From the NCBI RefSeq assembly GCF_004339665.1, contig NZ_SMMU01000023.1:1-61087 (forward strand): a stretch of 61,087 nucleotides of DNA. Direction: 5' to 3'. This document shows, one piece after another, positions 1-11,008 of the stretch. Made by a program: the position numbers and the translations under genes. Every line of letters begins with the position of its first letter. Position 1 is the first letter of the stretch. Below the pieces are notes generated by a model, which was not told the DNA's origin, made no database searches, and worked only from the letters and a program-made list of their open reading frames with translations. The DNA is from Azotobacter chroococcum. GTDB lineage: Bacteria; Pseudomonadota; Gammaproteobacteria; Pseudomonadales; Pseudomonadaceae.

Positions 1-869
1 CCGGCGATCTGTTGCGCGCCGACCAGGATCGAGCCGCTGCCGGCGCGCACGCTGCCGACGATCCGCACCAGGCTGTCCTGCATCTCGCGCAGCGCACCCA
101 GCAACTGGCCGATCTCGTTGCCCGAGGTCACCGGGATCGGCTGCGACAGGTCCGCCCGCGCCAGGCGCTGCACATGTTCCGCCGCCTCGCCCACCGGGCG
201 GACCACCAAGCCCATCAGCATCGCCCGCAGGCCCAGCAGCAGCAGCAGGGCAACGGCCAGGGAAACGCCTCCGATGATGGCGAAAGCAGTGAGGTTGGCG
301 CGATAGTCGGCTAGCTGCTGCGCGCCATGGGCTTCGAGGTAGGTCGTGCCGGCGGCCAGGTCCTTGCTGATCTGCGGCCCGCGCTTGAACATCATGTCCT
401 CTTCGAGCCGGTTGTAGGTTATGGCGTCGCTCTTCGCCCAGGCCTGCAACTGCTGATCGAGAGCATCCAGCGCCTCGGCCAGACTCGCCGCTGCCTTTTC
501 AAGCAGCTTGCGCCCGTCCTCCTTGGCGAGCGGAGGCATGGCCTGGAAGTCCGCCAGAATCTTGCCGGCTTCGGTGATCAGCTCCTGGAGTTCGGCCTGC
601 TGCTTCTGCTGATCCATGGCACCGACCAGCCCGACAAGGCTCATCCTGCCGTAGGCCTCCAGGCGCGCGAAGGCTTTCAGACGCAGCATGTCGGCCTGTT
701 GCAGAAGATCGACTCGGTTGGCGGTCTGGGTCCGGTCTTCGAGCGCCTGATCGCCTATATGGGTGCCCCCGTAGCCCAAACCGGCAACGATGGCCAACAA
801 CAACGCGAAACAGCCAAGGGTGGTGGTAACGACCACCCTGATGCTCAGATTGCGCAAGAAACCCAGCAT
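1..869 (-). CDS. Methyl-accepting chemotaxis protein, 3' part cut by window edge
   Basis: Transmembrane chemoreceptor that feeds signals to CheA/CheW. The visible 289 residues begin at ATG 869-867 behind a GAGGAG ribosome site. They hold a first membrane helix (about residues 9-30), a four-helix-bundle-like periplasmic region, a second helix near residues 205-230 (rich in Ile, Ala, Leu) and a HAMP domain; the signalling tip lies outside the window. It follows cheB by about 40 nt, so it probably closes the same operon. The ligand cannot be told. It is a fourth receptor gene in the block, differing from the other three in its sensor half. Confidence 0.85.
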   Translation of the reverse strand, partial: MLGFLRNLSIRVVVTTTLGCFALLLAIVAGLGYGGTHIGDQALEDRTQTANRVDLLQQADMLRLKAFARLEAYGRMSLVGLVGAMDQQKQQAELQELITEAGKILADFQAMPPLAKEDGRKLLEKAAASLAEALDALDQQLQAWAKSDAITYNRLEEDMMFKRGPQISKDLAAGTTYLEAHGAQQLADYRANLTAFAIIGGVSLAVALLLLLGLRAMLMGLVVRPVGEAAEHVQRLARADLSQPIPVTSGNEIGQLLGALREMQDSLVRIVGSVRAGSGSILVGAQQIA

Positions 870-906
870 GCAACTCTCCTCGAAAACTACCGGAACAACC
901 CGAAGG

Positions 907-1968
907 TCAGACTCGCTGCGCCCGTCCGGAGGCAGCCACCTGCTTGAGAATCCGCTCGGCCATGTGCTCGAGCGCTACCACGTCGCATGCCCCGCCGAGG
1001 GCGATACCCTCGCGCGGCATGCCGAACACGACGCAACTGGCCTCGTCCTGGGCAAAGGTGAAGGCGCCGGCCTGGCGCATCTCCAGGAGCCCGCGCGCAC
1101 CGTCCTTGCCCATCCCGGTGAGCAGCACGCCGATGGCGTTGCGTCCGGCGTTTTCCGCCGCGGAGCGGAACAGCACATCCACCGACGGGCGATGGCGGTT
1201 GACCGGCTCGCCGTCGTCCAGCCGCGCGACGTAGTTGGCGCCGCTGCGCGCCAGCTTGAGGTGGGCGGTTCCCGGCGCGATGTAGGCGTGCCCGGGCAGA
1301 ATGCGCTCGCCGTCCTCGGCCTCCTTGACGGCGATGTTGCACAGGCGGTCCAAACGCTCGGCGAAGGAGCGGGTGAAGCCGCCCGGCATGTGCTGGGCGA
1401 TGAGAACGGCCGGACTGTTGGCCGGCAGCGGCTCGAGCACGGCGCGGATGGCCTCGGTGCCGCCGGTGGAGGCGCCGATGATCACCAGCTTTTCACTGGA
1501 GATGAGCGGCGCCTGCAACGCCTTCGGCCGCGGGGCCGTACTCGAGGGTGCCTGGCGCGGGCGTGAGCGGGCGGCGGCGCGGATCTTCTCGGCGATCAGC
1601 TCGCTGTAGTCGAGCATGCCGTGGCGGATGCCCATCTGCGGCTTGGCGATGAAGTCCAGGGCGCCCAGCTCCAGGGCACGCAGGGTGACTTCCGACCCGG
1701 CCTGGGTCAGGGACGAAACCATCAGCACCGGCATGGGCCGCAGGCGCATCAGCCGCTCGAGAAAATCGAGACCGTCCATGCGCGGCATCTCGACGTCGAG
1801 GGTCAGTACATCGGGGGTGTGCAGCTTGATCAGGTCGCGGGCGACCAGGGGGTCGGCAGCGACGGCCACCACTTCCATGTCCGGTTGCGAATTGATGATT
1901 TCGCTCAAGAGGTCGCGTATCAGCGCCGAATCGTCGACGCACAATACGCGGATCTTGGGACTGCCCAT
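907..1968 (-). CDS. cheB: CheB protein-glutamate methylesterase/deamidase
   Basis: Removes methyl groups from chemoreceptors and deamidates receptor glutamines; activated when CheA phosphorylates its receiver domain. The 353-residue protein has an N-terminal receiver (acid pair D12-D13, phospho-acceptor D58 in [12 protein letters not shown]) and a C-terminal CheB esterase domain with the Ser motif IIGASTGGT, the His motif AQHMPGG and the Asp motif GMGKDGARG, so all catalytic residues are present. The start at 1968 has an AGGAG site eight nt upstream. A longer in-frame extension exists but has no homology. It lies 104 nt downstream of cheR. Confidence 0.97.
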   Translation of the reverse strand: MGSPKIRVLCVDDSALIRDLLSEIINSQPDMEVVAVAADPLVARDLIKLHTPDVLTLDVEMPRMDGLDFLERLMRLRPMPVLMVSSLTQAGSEVTLRALELGALDFIAKPQMGIRHGMLDYSELIAEKIRAAARSRPRQAPSSTAPRPKALQAPLISSEKLVIIGASTGGTEAIRAVLEPLPANSPAVLIAQHMPGGFTRSFAERLDRLCNIAVKEAEDGERILPGHAYIAPGTAHLKLARSGANYVARLDDGEPVNRHRPSVDVLFRSAAENAGRNAIGVLLTGMGKDGARGLLEMRQAGAFTFAQDEASCVVFGMPREGIALGGACDVVALEHMAERILKQVAASGRAQRV

Positions 1969-2071
1969 GACGGATCTCCTTTTCAAAGGCCCAGCCCGTC
2001 GCCGGCCAGCCCGGCAACGGACTGGGCCGGCCGTTCGGCCTGCATGTTTTCGGTATATCGGTTGATTGGCG

Positions 2072-2977
2072 TCAAACTTTAGGCTTGTGCGCGAGGGTGT
2101 AGACGGTGTGCCCGCGCAGCTTGAAGTCGTCGCAGAGGTAGGTGAAGTTTTCCGAATGGCCGGTGAACAGCAGGCCATCGTCCTTGAGGTAGGAAACGAA
2201 GCGCTTGAGGATGCGCGTCTGACTCGGCTTGTCGAAGTAGATCATGATGTTCCGGCAGAAGATCGCATCGAACGGACCGTTCAGGTCCCAGCGCGGCGCG
2301 TGCAGGTTGAGTTGCCGGAAGTCGATCATGTTCATCAGTTCCGGGCGTACCCGGGCCAGCCCCTCCCGCCCGCCGCTGCCCTTGAGGAAGAAGCGCTTGA
2401 CGCGCTGCTCGTCGAGCTCGAGGACCTGCTTGAGCGGATACACCCCGGTCCGCGCCTTGGCCAGCGCGTCGCTGTCGATGTCGCTGGCGACGATCCGCGC
2501 CTGGCTGGCCTGCTGTGGACCCAGCGCCTCCATCAGGGTCATGGCGATCGAGTACGGCTCCTCGCCGGTGGAGGCCGCGGCGCACCAGATCCGCACCGGC
2601 TCGCGGCGGCCGGCCACATGCTCGGCGAGCAGCGGGAAATGGTGCGACTCGCGGAAGAAGGCCGTCAGGTTGGTGGTCAGCGCATTGGTGAAGGCTTCCC
2701 ACTCCCGTGCCGCAGGCTGCCGGGCCAGGCGCTCCAGATACTCCGAGAAGTGACTGATGCCATGCAGCCGCAGGCGCTTGGCCAGGCGGCCGTAGACCAT
2801 CTCGCGCTTGTTGGCGGCCAGCACGATGCCGGCACGCTGATAGATCAACTGGCAGATGCGCTCGAAATCGGCATCGGTCAGCAGCAGATCGCGCCCCAGC
2901 GGATCGCCCAGGGAGAGCAAGTCGGGGTTTTGTGGAAGGCTCAAGATCTTTCCCGCTCCCGGTTCCTGGCATCCCAT
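2072..2977 (-). CDS. cheR: CheR chemoreceptor glutamate methyltransferase
   Basis: Uses S-adenosylmethionine to methylate receptor glutamates for sensory adaptation. The 301-residue protein has the all-alpha N-terminal domain (about residues 30-95) and the Rossmann-type catalytic domain with the SAM motif [13 protein letters not shown] and the CRNIMIYFD motif typical of CheR. The start at 2977 lies 37 nt inside the preceding receptor gene, in another frame, and has an AGGGCAC ribosome site; no later Met is usable before the conserved helix. Tight overlap implies co-translation with the receptor. Confidence 0.97.
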   Translation of the reverse strand: MGCQEPGAGKILSLPQNPDLLSLGDPLGRDLLLTDADFERICQLIYQRAGIVLAANKREMVYGRLAKRLRLHGISHFSEYLERLARQPAAREWEAFTNALTTNLTAFFRESHHFPLLAEHVAGRREPVRIWCAAASTGEEPYSIAMTLMEALGPQQASQARIVASDIDSDALAKARTGVYPLKQVLELDEQRVKRFFLKGSGGREGLARVRPELMNMIDFRQLNLHAPRWDLNGPFDAIFCRNIMIYFDKPSQTRILKRFVSYLKDDGLLFTGHSENFTYLCDDFKLRGHTVYTLAHKPKV

Positions 2978-4650
2978 CGCGTGCCCTGATGCTCTGCGCC
3001 GTCCCGCCCGCCGCCTGCCGACGGCCGCAGGGAAAGCACTCCGCCACTGGAGAGCGAATCGCTCCCGGCTACCCGAAACACGGAAATCGCACGCTGCACC
3101 TCGGTCGCCTGGAGCTCCAGGTAGGCGGCCTGCTGCGCCACCGACTCCACCAGGCGAACGTTGTGCTGGGTCACCTCGTCCATCTGCGCGACAGCCTGGC
3201 TGGCCTGGCCGATGCCGCTGTTCTGCTCGGCGGAGGCGGAGGCGATCTCCTCCATGATGTCGTTAACCCGGGCGACCGCGGCCACCACGCCCTCGATGGT
3301 CTGTTCGGCATGCCGCACCAGATGCTCGCCCTCGGTGATCTGCCGCGACGAATTGTCGATCAGGCTGCGGATTTCCCTGGCGGCTGCCGCCGAGCGGCTG
3401 GCGAGGTTGCGCACCTCGCCGGCCACCACCGCGAAGCCGCGGCCCTGCTCGCCGGCGCGCGCCGCCTCCACCGAGGCGTTCAGCGCCAGGATGTTGGTCT
3501 GGAAGGCGATCGAGTCGATCACGTTGATGATTTCGGTCATCTTCTGCGAGGTGGTGGTGATCGTTCCCATGGTATTCACCATCTGCCCCATCACCTGGCC
3601 GCTCTCGCGCACGGCCCCCGTGGCCTCCTGGGCCAGCAGGCTGGCCTGGCGGGCGTTGGCGGAATTCTGCTCCACGGTAGCGGTGAGCTGCTCCATGCCG
3701 GCGGCGGTCTGCTGCAGGGAGGCCGCCTGCTGTTCGGTACGGGCATGCAGCTCCAGGTTGTCCCTGGCGATCGTCTGGGCGGAACTGGTGAAGGTGTCGA
3801 TGCTGCCGTTCACATCTGCCGAGATGCTCACCAGACTCTTGCGCATGGTTTCCAGCATCCGGGTCATCTGGCCCATCTCGCCGCTGCCGTAGTCGGGCAT
3901 GCGCACCATGAGATTGCCGGCAGCCAGCTGGGCGATGAAGGCGATGGAGGACTGCAGCGGGCGATCCAGGGTGCGGACGGTCGAGCGCGCCAGCACGATC
4001 AGCCAGATCATCCCCAGGGCGACCAGTCCCAGCTGAATCTGCAGCAGCAGCTCGGCCAGCGCCTTGTCCCCGCTCTGCAGGCCGAAATAGCCGAGCATGC
4101 CACTGGTCAGCAGCAGCATCCCGCCGGTCGAGACGATCAGCTCCAGCTGCATGGACAGGGAGCCCAGCTGCAGGCGCTCGAGAAAACCACGCCAGCCACG
4201 CCGCACCACGGTCCCGCGTATCAGCCCGAGATGCTTGCCGCGTCCTTCGCGGATGCTCCGGTAGGCCCGCTCGGCGGTTTCGATTTCCTTGCGCGAAGCT
4301 CTGGTACGCACCGAGGTATAGCCGACCAGCTGCTCGCCCTCGTAATAGGGCGTGGCATTGGCGCGCACCCAGTAATGGTCGCCGTTCTTGCGGCGATTCT
4401 TGACGATGCCGTTCCAGCCCATGCCCTTGCGGACGGTTTCCCACAGGTTGGCAAAGGCCACGGGTGGCATGTCCGGATGCCGGACGAGATTGTGCGGAGC
4501 CCCCATCAGCTCCTCATAGGTGAACCCGCTGACCTTGATGAATGCGGGATTGGCATAGGTGATCCGCCCCTCGAGGTCCGTCCGCGAAATCAGGAAGTCG
4601 TCCTCCTGCAGTTCGTACTCGCGCTGGGTAACGGGCCGATTGTTGCGCAT
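2941..4650 (-). CDS. Aer-type chemoreceptor with N-terminal PAS domain
   Basis: Likely senses redox or energy state, as Aer does. The 569-residue protein starts with a cytoplasmic PAS domain (about residues 15-115; [19 protein letters not shown] and a [17 protein letters not shown] stretch). Two closely spaced membrane helices follow (about 165-210) with almost no periplasmic loop, then HAMP and a full methyl-accepting signalling domain. This layout matches Aer, which binds FAD in its PAS domain; FAD binding here is inferred from the fold. The C-terminus (RERERS) has no CheR-docking pentapeptide. It is the third of three receptor genes after cheW and overlaps cheR. Confidence 0.93.
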   Translation of the reverse strand: MRNNRPVTQREYELQEDDFLISRTDLEGRITYANPAFIKVSGFTYEELMGAPHNLVRHPDMPPVAFANLWETVRKGMGWNGIVKNRRKNGDHYWVRANATPYYEGEQLVGYTSVRTRASRKEIETAERAYRSIREGRGKHLGLIRGTVVRRGWRGFLERLQLGSLSMQLELIVSTGGMLLLTSGMLGYFGLQSGDKALAELLLQIQLGLVALGMIWLIVLARSTVRTLDRPLQSSIAFIAQLAAGNLMVRMPDYGSGEMGQMTRMLETMRKSLVSISADVNGSIDTFTSSAQTIARDNLELHARTEQQAASLQQTAAGMEQLTATVEQNSANARQASLLAQEATGAVRESGQVMGQMVNTMGTITTTSQKMTEIINVIDSIAFQTNILALNASVEAARAGEQGRGFAVVAGEVRNLASRSAAAAREIRSLIDNSSRQITEGEHLVRHAEQTIEGVVAAVARVNDIMEEIASASAEQNSGIGQASQAVAQMDEVTQHNVRLVESVAQQAAYLELQATEVQRAISVFRVAGSDSLSSGGVLSLRPSAGGGRDGAEHQGTRWDARNRERERS

Positions 4651-4712
4651 GGAATGTTCCTTCGTATCACGAAGTGGTGGACGGTCCGTTGCCGCCCACT
4701 CATCGGTTGCGT

Positions 4713-6503
4713 TCAGAACGTCTGCCAGTCATCACCGGCCTCCGAAGAGGTCCGGCCGTGCCGCAAGGCGACCGGCAGCTCCCGCTGCGTCAATTCACGC
4801 GCGGCATTCTCGTATTGGCGTTGCGCCCAGGAGGCATCGAATTCCCGGGCTGGGGAAAGGTCCGTCTCACAGGCCGTGTCGATGAGAAATCCGTCCACTG
4901 CCTCGCGCAGGCGACGGGCCTCGCCGACCAGTTCGTCCGCCGCCTGGTTGGTTTCCTTGACCAGATTGGCGTTCTGCTGGGTCACGGCATCCATCTCCAG
5001 CACCGCCTTGTCGACCAGGGCGATGCCATTGCTCTGCTCGCGGGACGCGGCCGAGATCTCGTCCATGATGTCGGCGACCTTCTGCACCGACTCGACGATC
5101 TCCTGCATGGCGCCGCCGGCCTGGGCGACCAGCTTGCTGCCGGCATCGACCTGATCGACCGAGGCGGTGATCAGGTCGCGGATTTCCTTCGAGGCCTGTG
5201 CGCTGCGGCTGGCCAGGTTGCGCACCTCGCCGGCCACCACCGCGAATCCGCGGCCCTGCTCGCCGGCACGCGCCGCCTCCACCGAGGCGTTCAGCGCCAG
5301 GATGTTGGTCTGGAAGGCGATCGAGTCGATCAGCCTGATGATCTCCGCCACCTTGTGCGAGCTGTCGCTGATCCCGCCCATGGTGCTGACCACCTCGGCG
5401 ACCAGGGCGCCGCCGCGCCTGGCCACCTCGGCGGCACTGTCGGCCAGGGCGTTGGCCTGCTGGGCGTTGTCGGCGTTCTGGCTGACCGTGGAGGTCAGCT
5501 GCTCCATGCTCGAGGCGGTGTCCTCCAGCGAGGCGGACTGCTGCACCGTGCGGGTCGAGAGGCTGCGGCTGCCCTCGGCGATCGCCTGGGCTCCTTCGTG
5601 GATCAGGCGGCTGCTCTGGCGCACGGTACCGACGGTCTGCGCCAGACGCCCCTGGATATTGGCCAGGCCGGCGAACAGCTTGCCGATCTCGTTGGTGCTG
5701 TGCACTGCGATGCGGCCAGCCAGATCGCCGGCGGCGATCTGCTCGCAGTGCTCCACCACCCGCTGCAGCGGACGGAGCACGTTGACGGTGACGCCCCACA
5801 GCACGACGACGACGGTCAGCACGGAGACGAACAGGGCCGCGTAGATGGTCCATTCGATCGCCGTCTCGACCCAGACGAACTCGCTCTGCGGGATGGGCCG
5901 GTCGCCGGCCAGCGCCTGGCCCAGCTTCTCCAGATCGTGCAGGAAAGGCATGCCGTCCATCCTGACGGCGTTGCCGTGATGGGCCGCGAGCGCCGGATTG
6001 CGCTTGACCAGCTCCTGCACCTGCGGGCGCAGACCGTTGTCGAGCAGACTGGCGAAGCGCTTGCGCAGCGCCTGTACCTGCCCGGCATGCCCGGCGACCT
6101 GCGGCAGGGCGACAAAACGCTCCAGCTCGGTCTGCAGGCCGTTCAGCCCCTCTTCCAGAGCTGCCTTGTCCACCCGATAGGTCGGCGTCGCCATGGCCGC
6201 GTCATTGCCGGGCGGCACGGCGGCGCTCGCCTGCTCGCGCTGCACGGCCTGACCCAGCCGGCTCTGCTCGTCGGCCAGCCGCTGGAGCAGCTCCTGCAGG
6301 CGGAGGGCGATGCCCTGCAAGGCGACGATCTGCCGGAGATCCTCCTGCTGCTGACGGTTGAACTCGACCAGCTGGCGCTGATTGTGCTCGGCATGGTGGA
6401 CCGCGTAGAGACCCAGCGCGCCCAGGCCCGCCACCACCGCGCTGAAAAACGTCAGAACCAGCATCCAGCTGAGGCGTACCGTCATGTTGTCCAGTAGTTT
6501 CAA
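4713..6503 (-). CDS. Tar/Tsr-like transmembrane chemoreceptor with C-terminal docking pentapeptide
   Basis: Ligand-sensing receptor with classical layout: membrane helix at about residues 11-35, a periplasmic helical domain of roughly 180 residues, a second helix near 215-240 ([16 protein letters not shown]), HAMP, and a methyl-accepting domain with the invariant hairpin tip. The 596-residue protein ends DDWQTF. The final five residues resemble the NWETF/NWESF tail of enteric Tar and Tsr that recruits CheR and CheB. It is the only one of the three complete receptors here with such a tail. Ligand unknown. Second receptor gene of the set; about 60 nt from each neighbour. Confidence 0.94.
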   Translation of the reverse strand: MKLLDNMTVRLSWMLVLTFFSAVVAGLGALGLYAVHHAEHNQRQLVEFNRQQQEDLRQIVALQGIALRLQELLQRLADEQSRLGQAVQREQASAAVPPGNDAAMATPTYRVDKAALEEGLNGLQTELERFVALPQVAGHAGQVQALRKRFASLLDNGLRPQVQELVKRNPALAAHHGNAVRMDGMPFLHDLEKLGQALAGDRPIPQSEFVWVETAIEWTIYAALFVSVLTVVVVLWGVTVNVLRPLQRVVEHCEQIAAGDLAGRIAVHSTNEIGKLFAGLANIQGRLAQTVGTVRQSSRLIHEGAQAIAEGSRSLSTRTVQQSASLEDTASSMEQLTSTVSQNADNAQQANALADSAAEVARRGGALVAEVVSTMGGISDSSHKVAEIIRLIDSIAFQTNILALNASVEAARAGEQGRGFAVVAGEVRNLASRSAQASKEIRDLITASVDQVDAGSKLVAQAGGAMQEIVESVQKVADIMDEISAASREQSNGIALVDKAVLEMDAVTQQNANLVKETNQAADELVGEARRLREAVDGFLIDTACETDLSPAREFDASWAQRQYENAARELTQRELPVALRHGRTSSEAGDDWQTF

Positions 6504-6559
6504 CTCGTTCTTCCTTCGCGGTCTGCCCGCTGCAAGTGTTTGATCCCGACGCTTCCCGC

Positions 6560-8188
6560 TCAGCCCCAGGCCTGCATCGTCTCATCGTGGCGATGACGCC
6601 TGTCGCCGGCCGGCGCCTTGCCGCGGGCCTCGCCCTGCCGGCCGTCGATGACGAAGCGCACCACGTGCCGGTTGAGCTGGACGCTCTGGCGGGTCAGGCG
6701 CTGTGCGGCCTGGGCACTGTCTTGGACCATGCCGGCATTGCGCTGGGTCATCTGGTCCATCTGCGCCACGGCCAGATTGACCTGCTCGATACCGTTGCTC
6801 TGCTCGGCGGAAGCCGAGGAAATCTCGCCGATGAGCGTGTCGAGCTGGGTGATGTCGGTGACCATGTTGCGGATGAGTTCGCCGGTCTGGCGCACCTGCC
6901 GGTTGCCTGCCTGTACCTGGGTGCCGGCCCCGTCGATCAGCCCCTTGATCTCGCGCGCCGCTTCGGCGCTGCGGCTGGCGAGATTGCGCACCTCGCCGGC
7001 CACCACCGCGAAGCCGCGGCCCTGCTCGCCGGCGCGCGCCGCCTCCACCGAGGCGTTCAGCGCCAGGATGTTGGTCTGGAAGGCGATCGAGTCGATGGTG
7101 TCGACGATCCCGGACATGCGGTTGGCACTGACCTGGATGGCCGCCATGATCTCCACCACCGAGTCCATGGCCACACCGCCCTTGTGCGCGCTCTGCGCGC
7201 AGTTCCCCGCCAGACTGCTGGCCCGGCCGGCATGCTCGGCGTTCTGGCGAACGGTGGCGGTCAGTTGTTCCATGGTCGAGGCCGTTTCGGCCAGGGCCGC
7301 CGCCTGCTGCTCGGTCCGCGCGGCCAGCTCGGCATTGCCGGCGCCGATCGCCTCGGCCTCGGCCTCGATCTGGCGGGCGCTGTCGCCGATGTCGCCGATG
7401 ATCCTGGCGAGCGCCTCGCGCATGCGGTTCATGCTGGCCAGCACGCTGTCGCTGTCGCCGCCTCGCAATACCGGCATCCTGCTGAGATCGCCGTCGGCGA
7501 TATGGCTCACGACCTGGACGGCATAGCGCGGATCGCCGCCGAGACTGCGCATCAGATCGCGGATGACCCAGCCCATCAGCAGCGAGACCGCAGCGCCGGC
7601 GAGCAGCAGGCCGAACACCGACTGGGTCAGGCGCTGGATGAACATCTGGTTGATGTCGGCGATGTAGATACCGCTTCCCACGTACCAGCCCCAGGGCTCG
7701 AAGCTACGGATCAGCGAGCGCTTGCTCTCCAACTCGCCGGTGCCGCCGTGACGCCAGCGGTAGTCGAAAAACGCATGGCCCTGCCCTCGGTCTGCCGCCC
7801 CGGCGAACTCGACGAACAGGTTGCGCCCGTCGGCATCCTTGAACTCCGCCAGCGAGCTGCCCGTCTCGAGGGTCGGATGGGTGATGTTGCGCGAGTCGCC
7901 ATCGAACACGAAGAAATATCCGCGCCCATCGTCATAGCGCATGCTCTTGACCAGCCCGGCCGCACGGGCCTGGCCCTCCTCGCGGCTCATGACGCCGCGC
8001 TCGACCTGCGCGGCGACATCCCCCAGCACCGAAAGCGCGATCTCGACCTGGCTCTCGACCTTGGCGCTGCGCTCGTCGAACATCATGCCGCGCATGATCC
8101 AGACCGCCAGGAACATCAGCGCCAACATCGCCAGCCAGGCCGCGGCCAGGGTGCCCCAGAGCTTCTGACTCGTCGTCGGATTGCCCAT
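6560..8188 (-). CDS. Cache-domain chemoreceptor
   Basis: Receptor for a small extracellular ligand, probably an organic acid or other metabolite, to judge from single-Cache receptors in general. The 542-residue protein has a membrane helix at about residues 10-35, a periplasmic single Cache domain (about 40-185, with the YFFVFDGDSRNITHP and WGWYVGSGIYI motifs), a second helix (about 190-212), HAMP and the methyl-accepting domain. It ends MQAWG, without a docking pentapeptide. Its DNA is almost identical to the two sister receptors over the 126 nt encoding the hairpin tip. First receptor gene downstream of cheW, after a gap of about 170 nt. Confidence 0.93.
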   Translation of the reverse strand: MGNPTTSQKLWGTLAAAWLAMLALMFLAVWIMRGMMFDERSAKVESQVEIALSVLGDVAAQVERGVMSREEGQARAAGLVKSMRYDDGRGYFFVFDGDSRNITHPTLETGSSLAEFKDADGRNLFVEFAGAADRGQGHAFFDYRWRHGGTGELESKRSLIRSFEPWGWYVGSGIYIADINQMFIQRLTQSVFGLLLAGAAVSLLMGWVIRDLMRSLGGDPRYAVQVVSHIADGDLSRMPVLRGGDSDSVLASMNRMREALARIIGDIGDSARQIEAEAEAIGAGNAELAARTEQQAAALAETASTMEQLTATVRQNAEHAGRASSLAGNCAQSAHKGGVAMDSVVEIMAAIQVSANRMSGIVDTIDSIAFQTNILALNASVEAARAGEQGRGFAVVAGEVRNLASRSAEAAREIKGLIDGAGTQVQAGNRQVRQTGELIRNMVTDITQLDTLIGEISSASAEQSNGIEQVNLAVAQMDQMTQRNAGMVQDSAQAAQRLTRQSVQLNRHVVRFVIDGRQGEARGKAPAGDRRHRHDETMQAWG

Positions 8189-8355
8189 TCATCTCTCCTT
8201 GTGCTGTTTTCTTATGATTATCGAGTTCCGAGATGCTGCCGCCGGCCCCACCGCCAGGGGGCCTTTTCCACTCTATCGGCAAGCGGCAGCCGGACTTGAG
8301 ACGAGGCCGGCATCGAGCCGCGCGGGTGGCGCTGCGAACCTGGGGAGGCCGCACG

Positions 8356-8856
8356 TCAGGCCATGGTCTTCTCCACCAGGGCCATTTCCTCGCTGGTCAG
8401 CAGCTTGTCGATGTCGACCAGCACCAGCATGCGCTCGCCGATGCTCGCCAGCCCGCTGAGATAGTCGGAGGACAGCGACAGGCTGAACTCGGGCGCCGGC
8501 TTGATCTGCTCGGGCGGCAGGCTGATCACATCCGAGACCCCGTCGACCACCACGCCGACGACGCGCCCTTCGACGTTGACCACGATGACCACCGTCTGCC
8601 CGCCGTACTCGACGCGCTCGAGGTGGAACTTGATGCGCAGGTCGACGATGGGCACGATCACCCCGCGCAGGTTGGTCACCCCCTTGATGAAGTCCGGGGT
8701 GTTGGCGATCCGCGTGACGTTCTCGTAGCTGCGGATTTCCTGGGCCTTGAGGATGTCGATGGCGTATTCCTCGCTGCCCAGCGAGAAGACCAGGAATTCG
8801 CGGGTATGGGTGTCGGCGATGACCGCCGCCAGATCGGCGTGCTTGAGGGAAGTCAT
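8356..8856 (-). CDS. cheW: CheW receptor-kinase coupling protein
   Basis: Scaffold that ties CheA to receptor trimers. The 166-residue protein is one CheW-like beta-barrel domain ([20 protein letters not shown], then [16 protein letters not shown], the hallmark coupling segment). The start at 8856 overlaps the cheA stop in an ATGA tetranucleotide, so the pair is translationally coupled as in enterics. A longer upstream reading in the same frame lies inside cheA and is rejected. Confidence 0.97.
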   Translation of the reverse strand: MTSLKHADLAAVIADTHTREFLVFSLGSEEYAIDILKAQEIRSYENVTRIANTPDFIKGVTNLRGVIVPIVDLRIKFHLERVEYGGQTVVIVVNVEGRVVGVVVDGVSDVISLPPEQIKPAPEFSLSLSSDYLSGLASIGERMLVLVDIDKLLTSEEMALVEKTMA

Positions 8857-10985
8857 GACAGCATCAGCTCCTGTTCGATGGCGGCCGCACGTTCCTGACG
8901 GGCGGCGCTCTGTCTGCGGTTGAGGCGTTGCAAATCGGCGATGTCGAGAATCAGCGACACGCTGCCATCGCCGAGAATGGTCGCGGCGGAGACGCCCGGC
9001 ACCTTGCGGTAATTGGTTTCCAGGTTCTTCACCACCACCTGCTGCTGGCCGACCAGTTCGTCCACCAGCAGGGCGCAGCGGGTGCCCTCGCCCTGGACGA
9101 TCACGGCGATGCATTCGCTCGGCCGGGTGCGCGCGCCGGGAATGCCGAAGACCTGGTGCAGCGGCAGCAGCGGCAGGTACTCGTCGCGCACCTTGAGCAG
9201 CTGGTCGGTGCCGGCCATCGCATAAATGTCCTCGCTGCGCGGCTGCAGCGACTCGATCACGGCATTCAGCGGCAGGATAAAGATCTCCTCGCCGGCGCGG
9301 ATCGACATGCCGTCGAGGATCGCCAGGGTCAGCGGCAGCACGATGCGGGTGGTGGTGCCCTGGCCCTGACGCGAGAGGATCTGCACGTGTCCGCCGAGCG
9401 ACTGGATGTTGCGCTTGACCACATCCATGCCGACGCCGCGCCCGGAAACGTCGCTGACCACCTCGGCGGTAGAGAAACCGGGAGCGAAGATCAACTGCCA
9501 GACCTCGTCATCGCTCATGCTGTCGGAAACCGCCAGGCCGTTGCTGCGCGCCTTGGCCAGCAGCCTGTCGCGGTTGAGCCCGGCGCCGTCGTCGATGACG
9601 TCGATCAGGATATTGCCGCCCTGATGCTGCGCCGACAGGGTCAGCCGCCCGGTGCGCGGCTTGCCGGCGGCCTCGCGCACCTCGGGCGACTCGATGCCGT
9701 GGTCGAGGCTGTTGCGCACCAAGTGGTTCAGCGGATCGACGATGCGCTCCACCAGGCTCTTGTCCAGCTCGGTGGACTTGCCCACGGTGACCAGCTCGAC
9801 CTCCTTGCCCAGCTTGGCCGCCAGGTCGTGCACCTGGCGCGGGAAACGGCTGAACACGAAATCCATCGGCACCATGCGGATGGACATCACCGCTTCCTGC
9901 AGGTCGCGGGCATTGCGCTGCAGGAGGGCGATGCCGTTGACCAGCTCGCTGTGCGTGGCGCCGTCCAGCCGGCCGAGCATCTGGTCGAGCATCGACTGGG
10001 TGATTACCAGCTCGCCCACCAGGTTGATGATCTGGTCGACCTTGGCCACCGGCACGCGCAGGCTGGTGGATTCGCCATTGCCATTGGCCGGCGGTTTGCC
10101 GGAGGCCGCCGGGCCCGGCTGCGGGGCCGCGGCAGCAGAAGCCTGGACCGCTGCAGCCGGGGTCTTTTTCGCCTCGACAGGCGGGGAAAGCTCGCCCGCC
10201 GCGGGCTCGACCTGCGAAGAACCGGCCTCGGTGGATTCGCCAGCCTCCTTCGCCTGCAGCGCCTGCGGAACCGTGGCGAGCACCTGGATCTCCAGCTGTT
10301 CGGGCTCGACCACGAAGCAGAGCACGGCCTCGATGTCGTCGGCACTCTCGCCGGTGGCCAGCTCCACCTCGTAGCGCTGGACGTCGCCGCCTTGGGCGAG
10401 GATGCCGCCGAAATGCCCGAGCTCCCCGATCAACAGCTCGCGGTCCTTCTCGGCGACGCCGAGCAGCACCACGCGCAGGCGCTCCGCCCCCTCCCCGCCC
10501 GCCGGCGCCCCAGCCGCCTCGGGCTCGGGCGACGGCGCCGGTTCGACGGCAGGGATCGGAGCCGGGGCCTGCACGGCCACCTCCGCGCCCTGCCCGCCGA
10601 GTTCCTCCAGGGCCATCTGCTGCAGGGTTTGACAGATACGCGCGAATGCCTCGGGGTCAGGTTCGCTGCCGTTGCGGTAGGCGGCTAGCTGGTCTTGCAG
10701 CATGTCCTTGGTTTCCAGGAAGGTGTCGACGATATCGCGCCGCAGCCTCAGCTCGCCGCGGCGCAGGTGGTCGAGGATGTTCTCGAAGATGTGGGTGGTC
10801 CGTTGCAGGACGTCGAAGCCGAAGGTGCCGGCGCCGCCCTTGATGGAGTGGGCGGCGCGGAAGATGGCGTTGAGCTGCTCGGGATCGGGGGACTCGATGT
10901 CCAGCTCGAGCAGATGACGCTCCATATCTTCCAGCAGTTCTGCGGCCTCCTCGAAGAAGGTGTCGTAGAAATCGGTGATATCCAT
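8853..10985 (-). CDS. cheA: CheA chemotaxis histidine kinase
   Basis: Autophosphorylating kinase that passes phosphate to CheY and CheB. The 710-residue protein has domains in the usual order: P1 phosphotransfer with H46 in [14 protein letters not shown]; an Ala/Pro-rich linker; a CheY-binding-like P2 domain (about 185-265); a second Ala/Pro linker; P3 dimerisation ([18 protein letters not shown]); P4 ATPase with N-box [17 protein letters not shown] and GRGVGMDVV; and a CheW-like P5 regulatory domain. The start at 10985 ([18 protein letters not shown]) fits the family. The 26 nt upstream abut the MITE-like element, so the mRNA leader is partly mobile-element sequence. Confidence 0.97.
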   Translation of the reverse strand: MDITDFYDTFFEEAAELLEDMERHLLELDIESPDPEQLNAIFRAAHSIKGGAGTFGFDVLQRTTHIFENILDHLRRGELRLRRDIVDTFLETKDMLQDQLAAYRNGSEPDPEAFARICQTLQQMALEELGGQGAEVAVQAPAPIPAVEPAPSPEPEAAGAPAGGEGAERLRVVLLGVAEKDRELLIGELGHFGGILAQGGDVQRYEVELATGESADDIEAVLCFVVEPEQLEIQVLATVPQALQAKEAGESTEAGSSQVEPAAGELSPPVEAKKTPAAAVQASAAAAPQPGPAASGKPPANGNGESTSLRVPVAKVDQIINLVGELVITQSMLDQMLGRLDGATHSELVNGIALLQRNARDLQEAVMSIRMVPMDFVFSRFPRQVHDLAAKLGKEVELVTVGKSTELDKSLVERIVDPLNHLVRNSLDHGIESPEVREAAGKPRTGRLTLSAQHQGGNILIDVIDDGAGLNRDRLLAKARSNGLAVSDSMSDDEVWQLIFAPGFSTAEVVSDVSGRGVGMDVVKRNIQSLGGHVQILSRQGQGTTTRIVLPLTLAILDGMSIRAGEEIFILPLNAVIESLQPRSEDIYAMAGTDQLLKVRDEYLPLLPLHQVFGIPGARTRPSECIAVIVQGEGTRCALLVDELVGQQQVVVKNLETNYRKVPGVSAATILGDGSVSLILDIADLQRLNRRQSAARQERAAAIEQELMLS

Positions 10986-11008
10986 GCAAGCACCGTGGCA
11001 GTGGTTGG

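Noticed and set aside
2932-5154. Long plus-strand open reading (740 codons) opposite the receptor genes
   Set aside because: Antisense shadow of the high-GC receptor genes; His/Gly/Arg-rich with no motif and no ribosome site. The same holds for long readings at 4674-6497, 6536-8299, 8928-10688 and 16191-17894.
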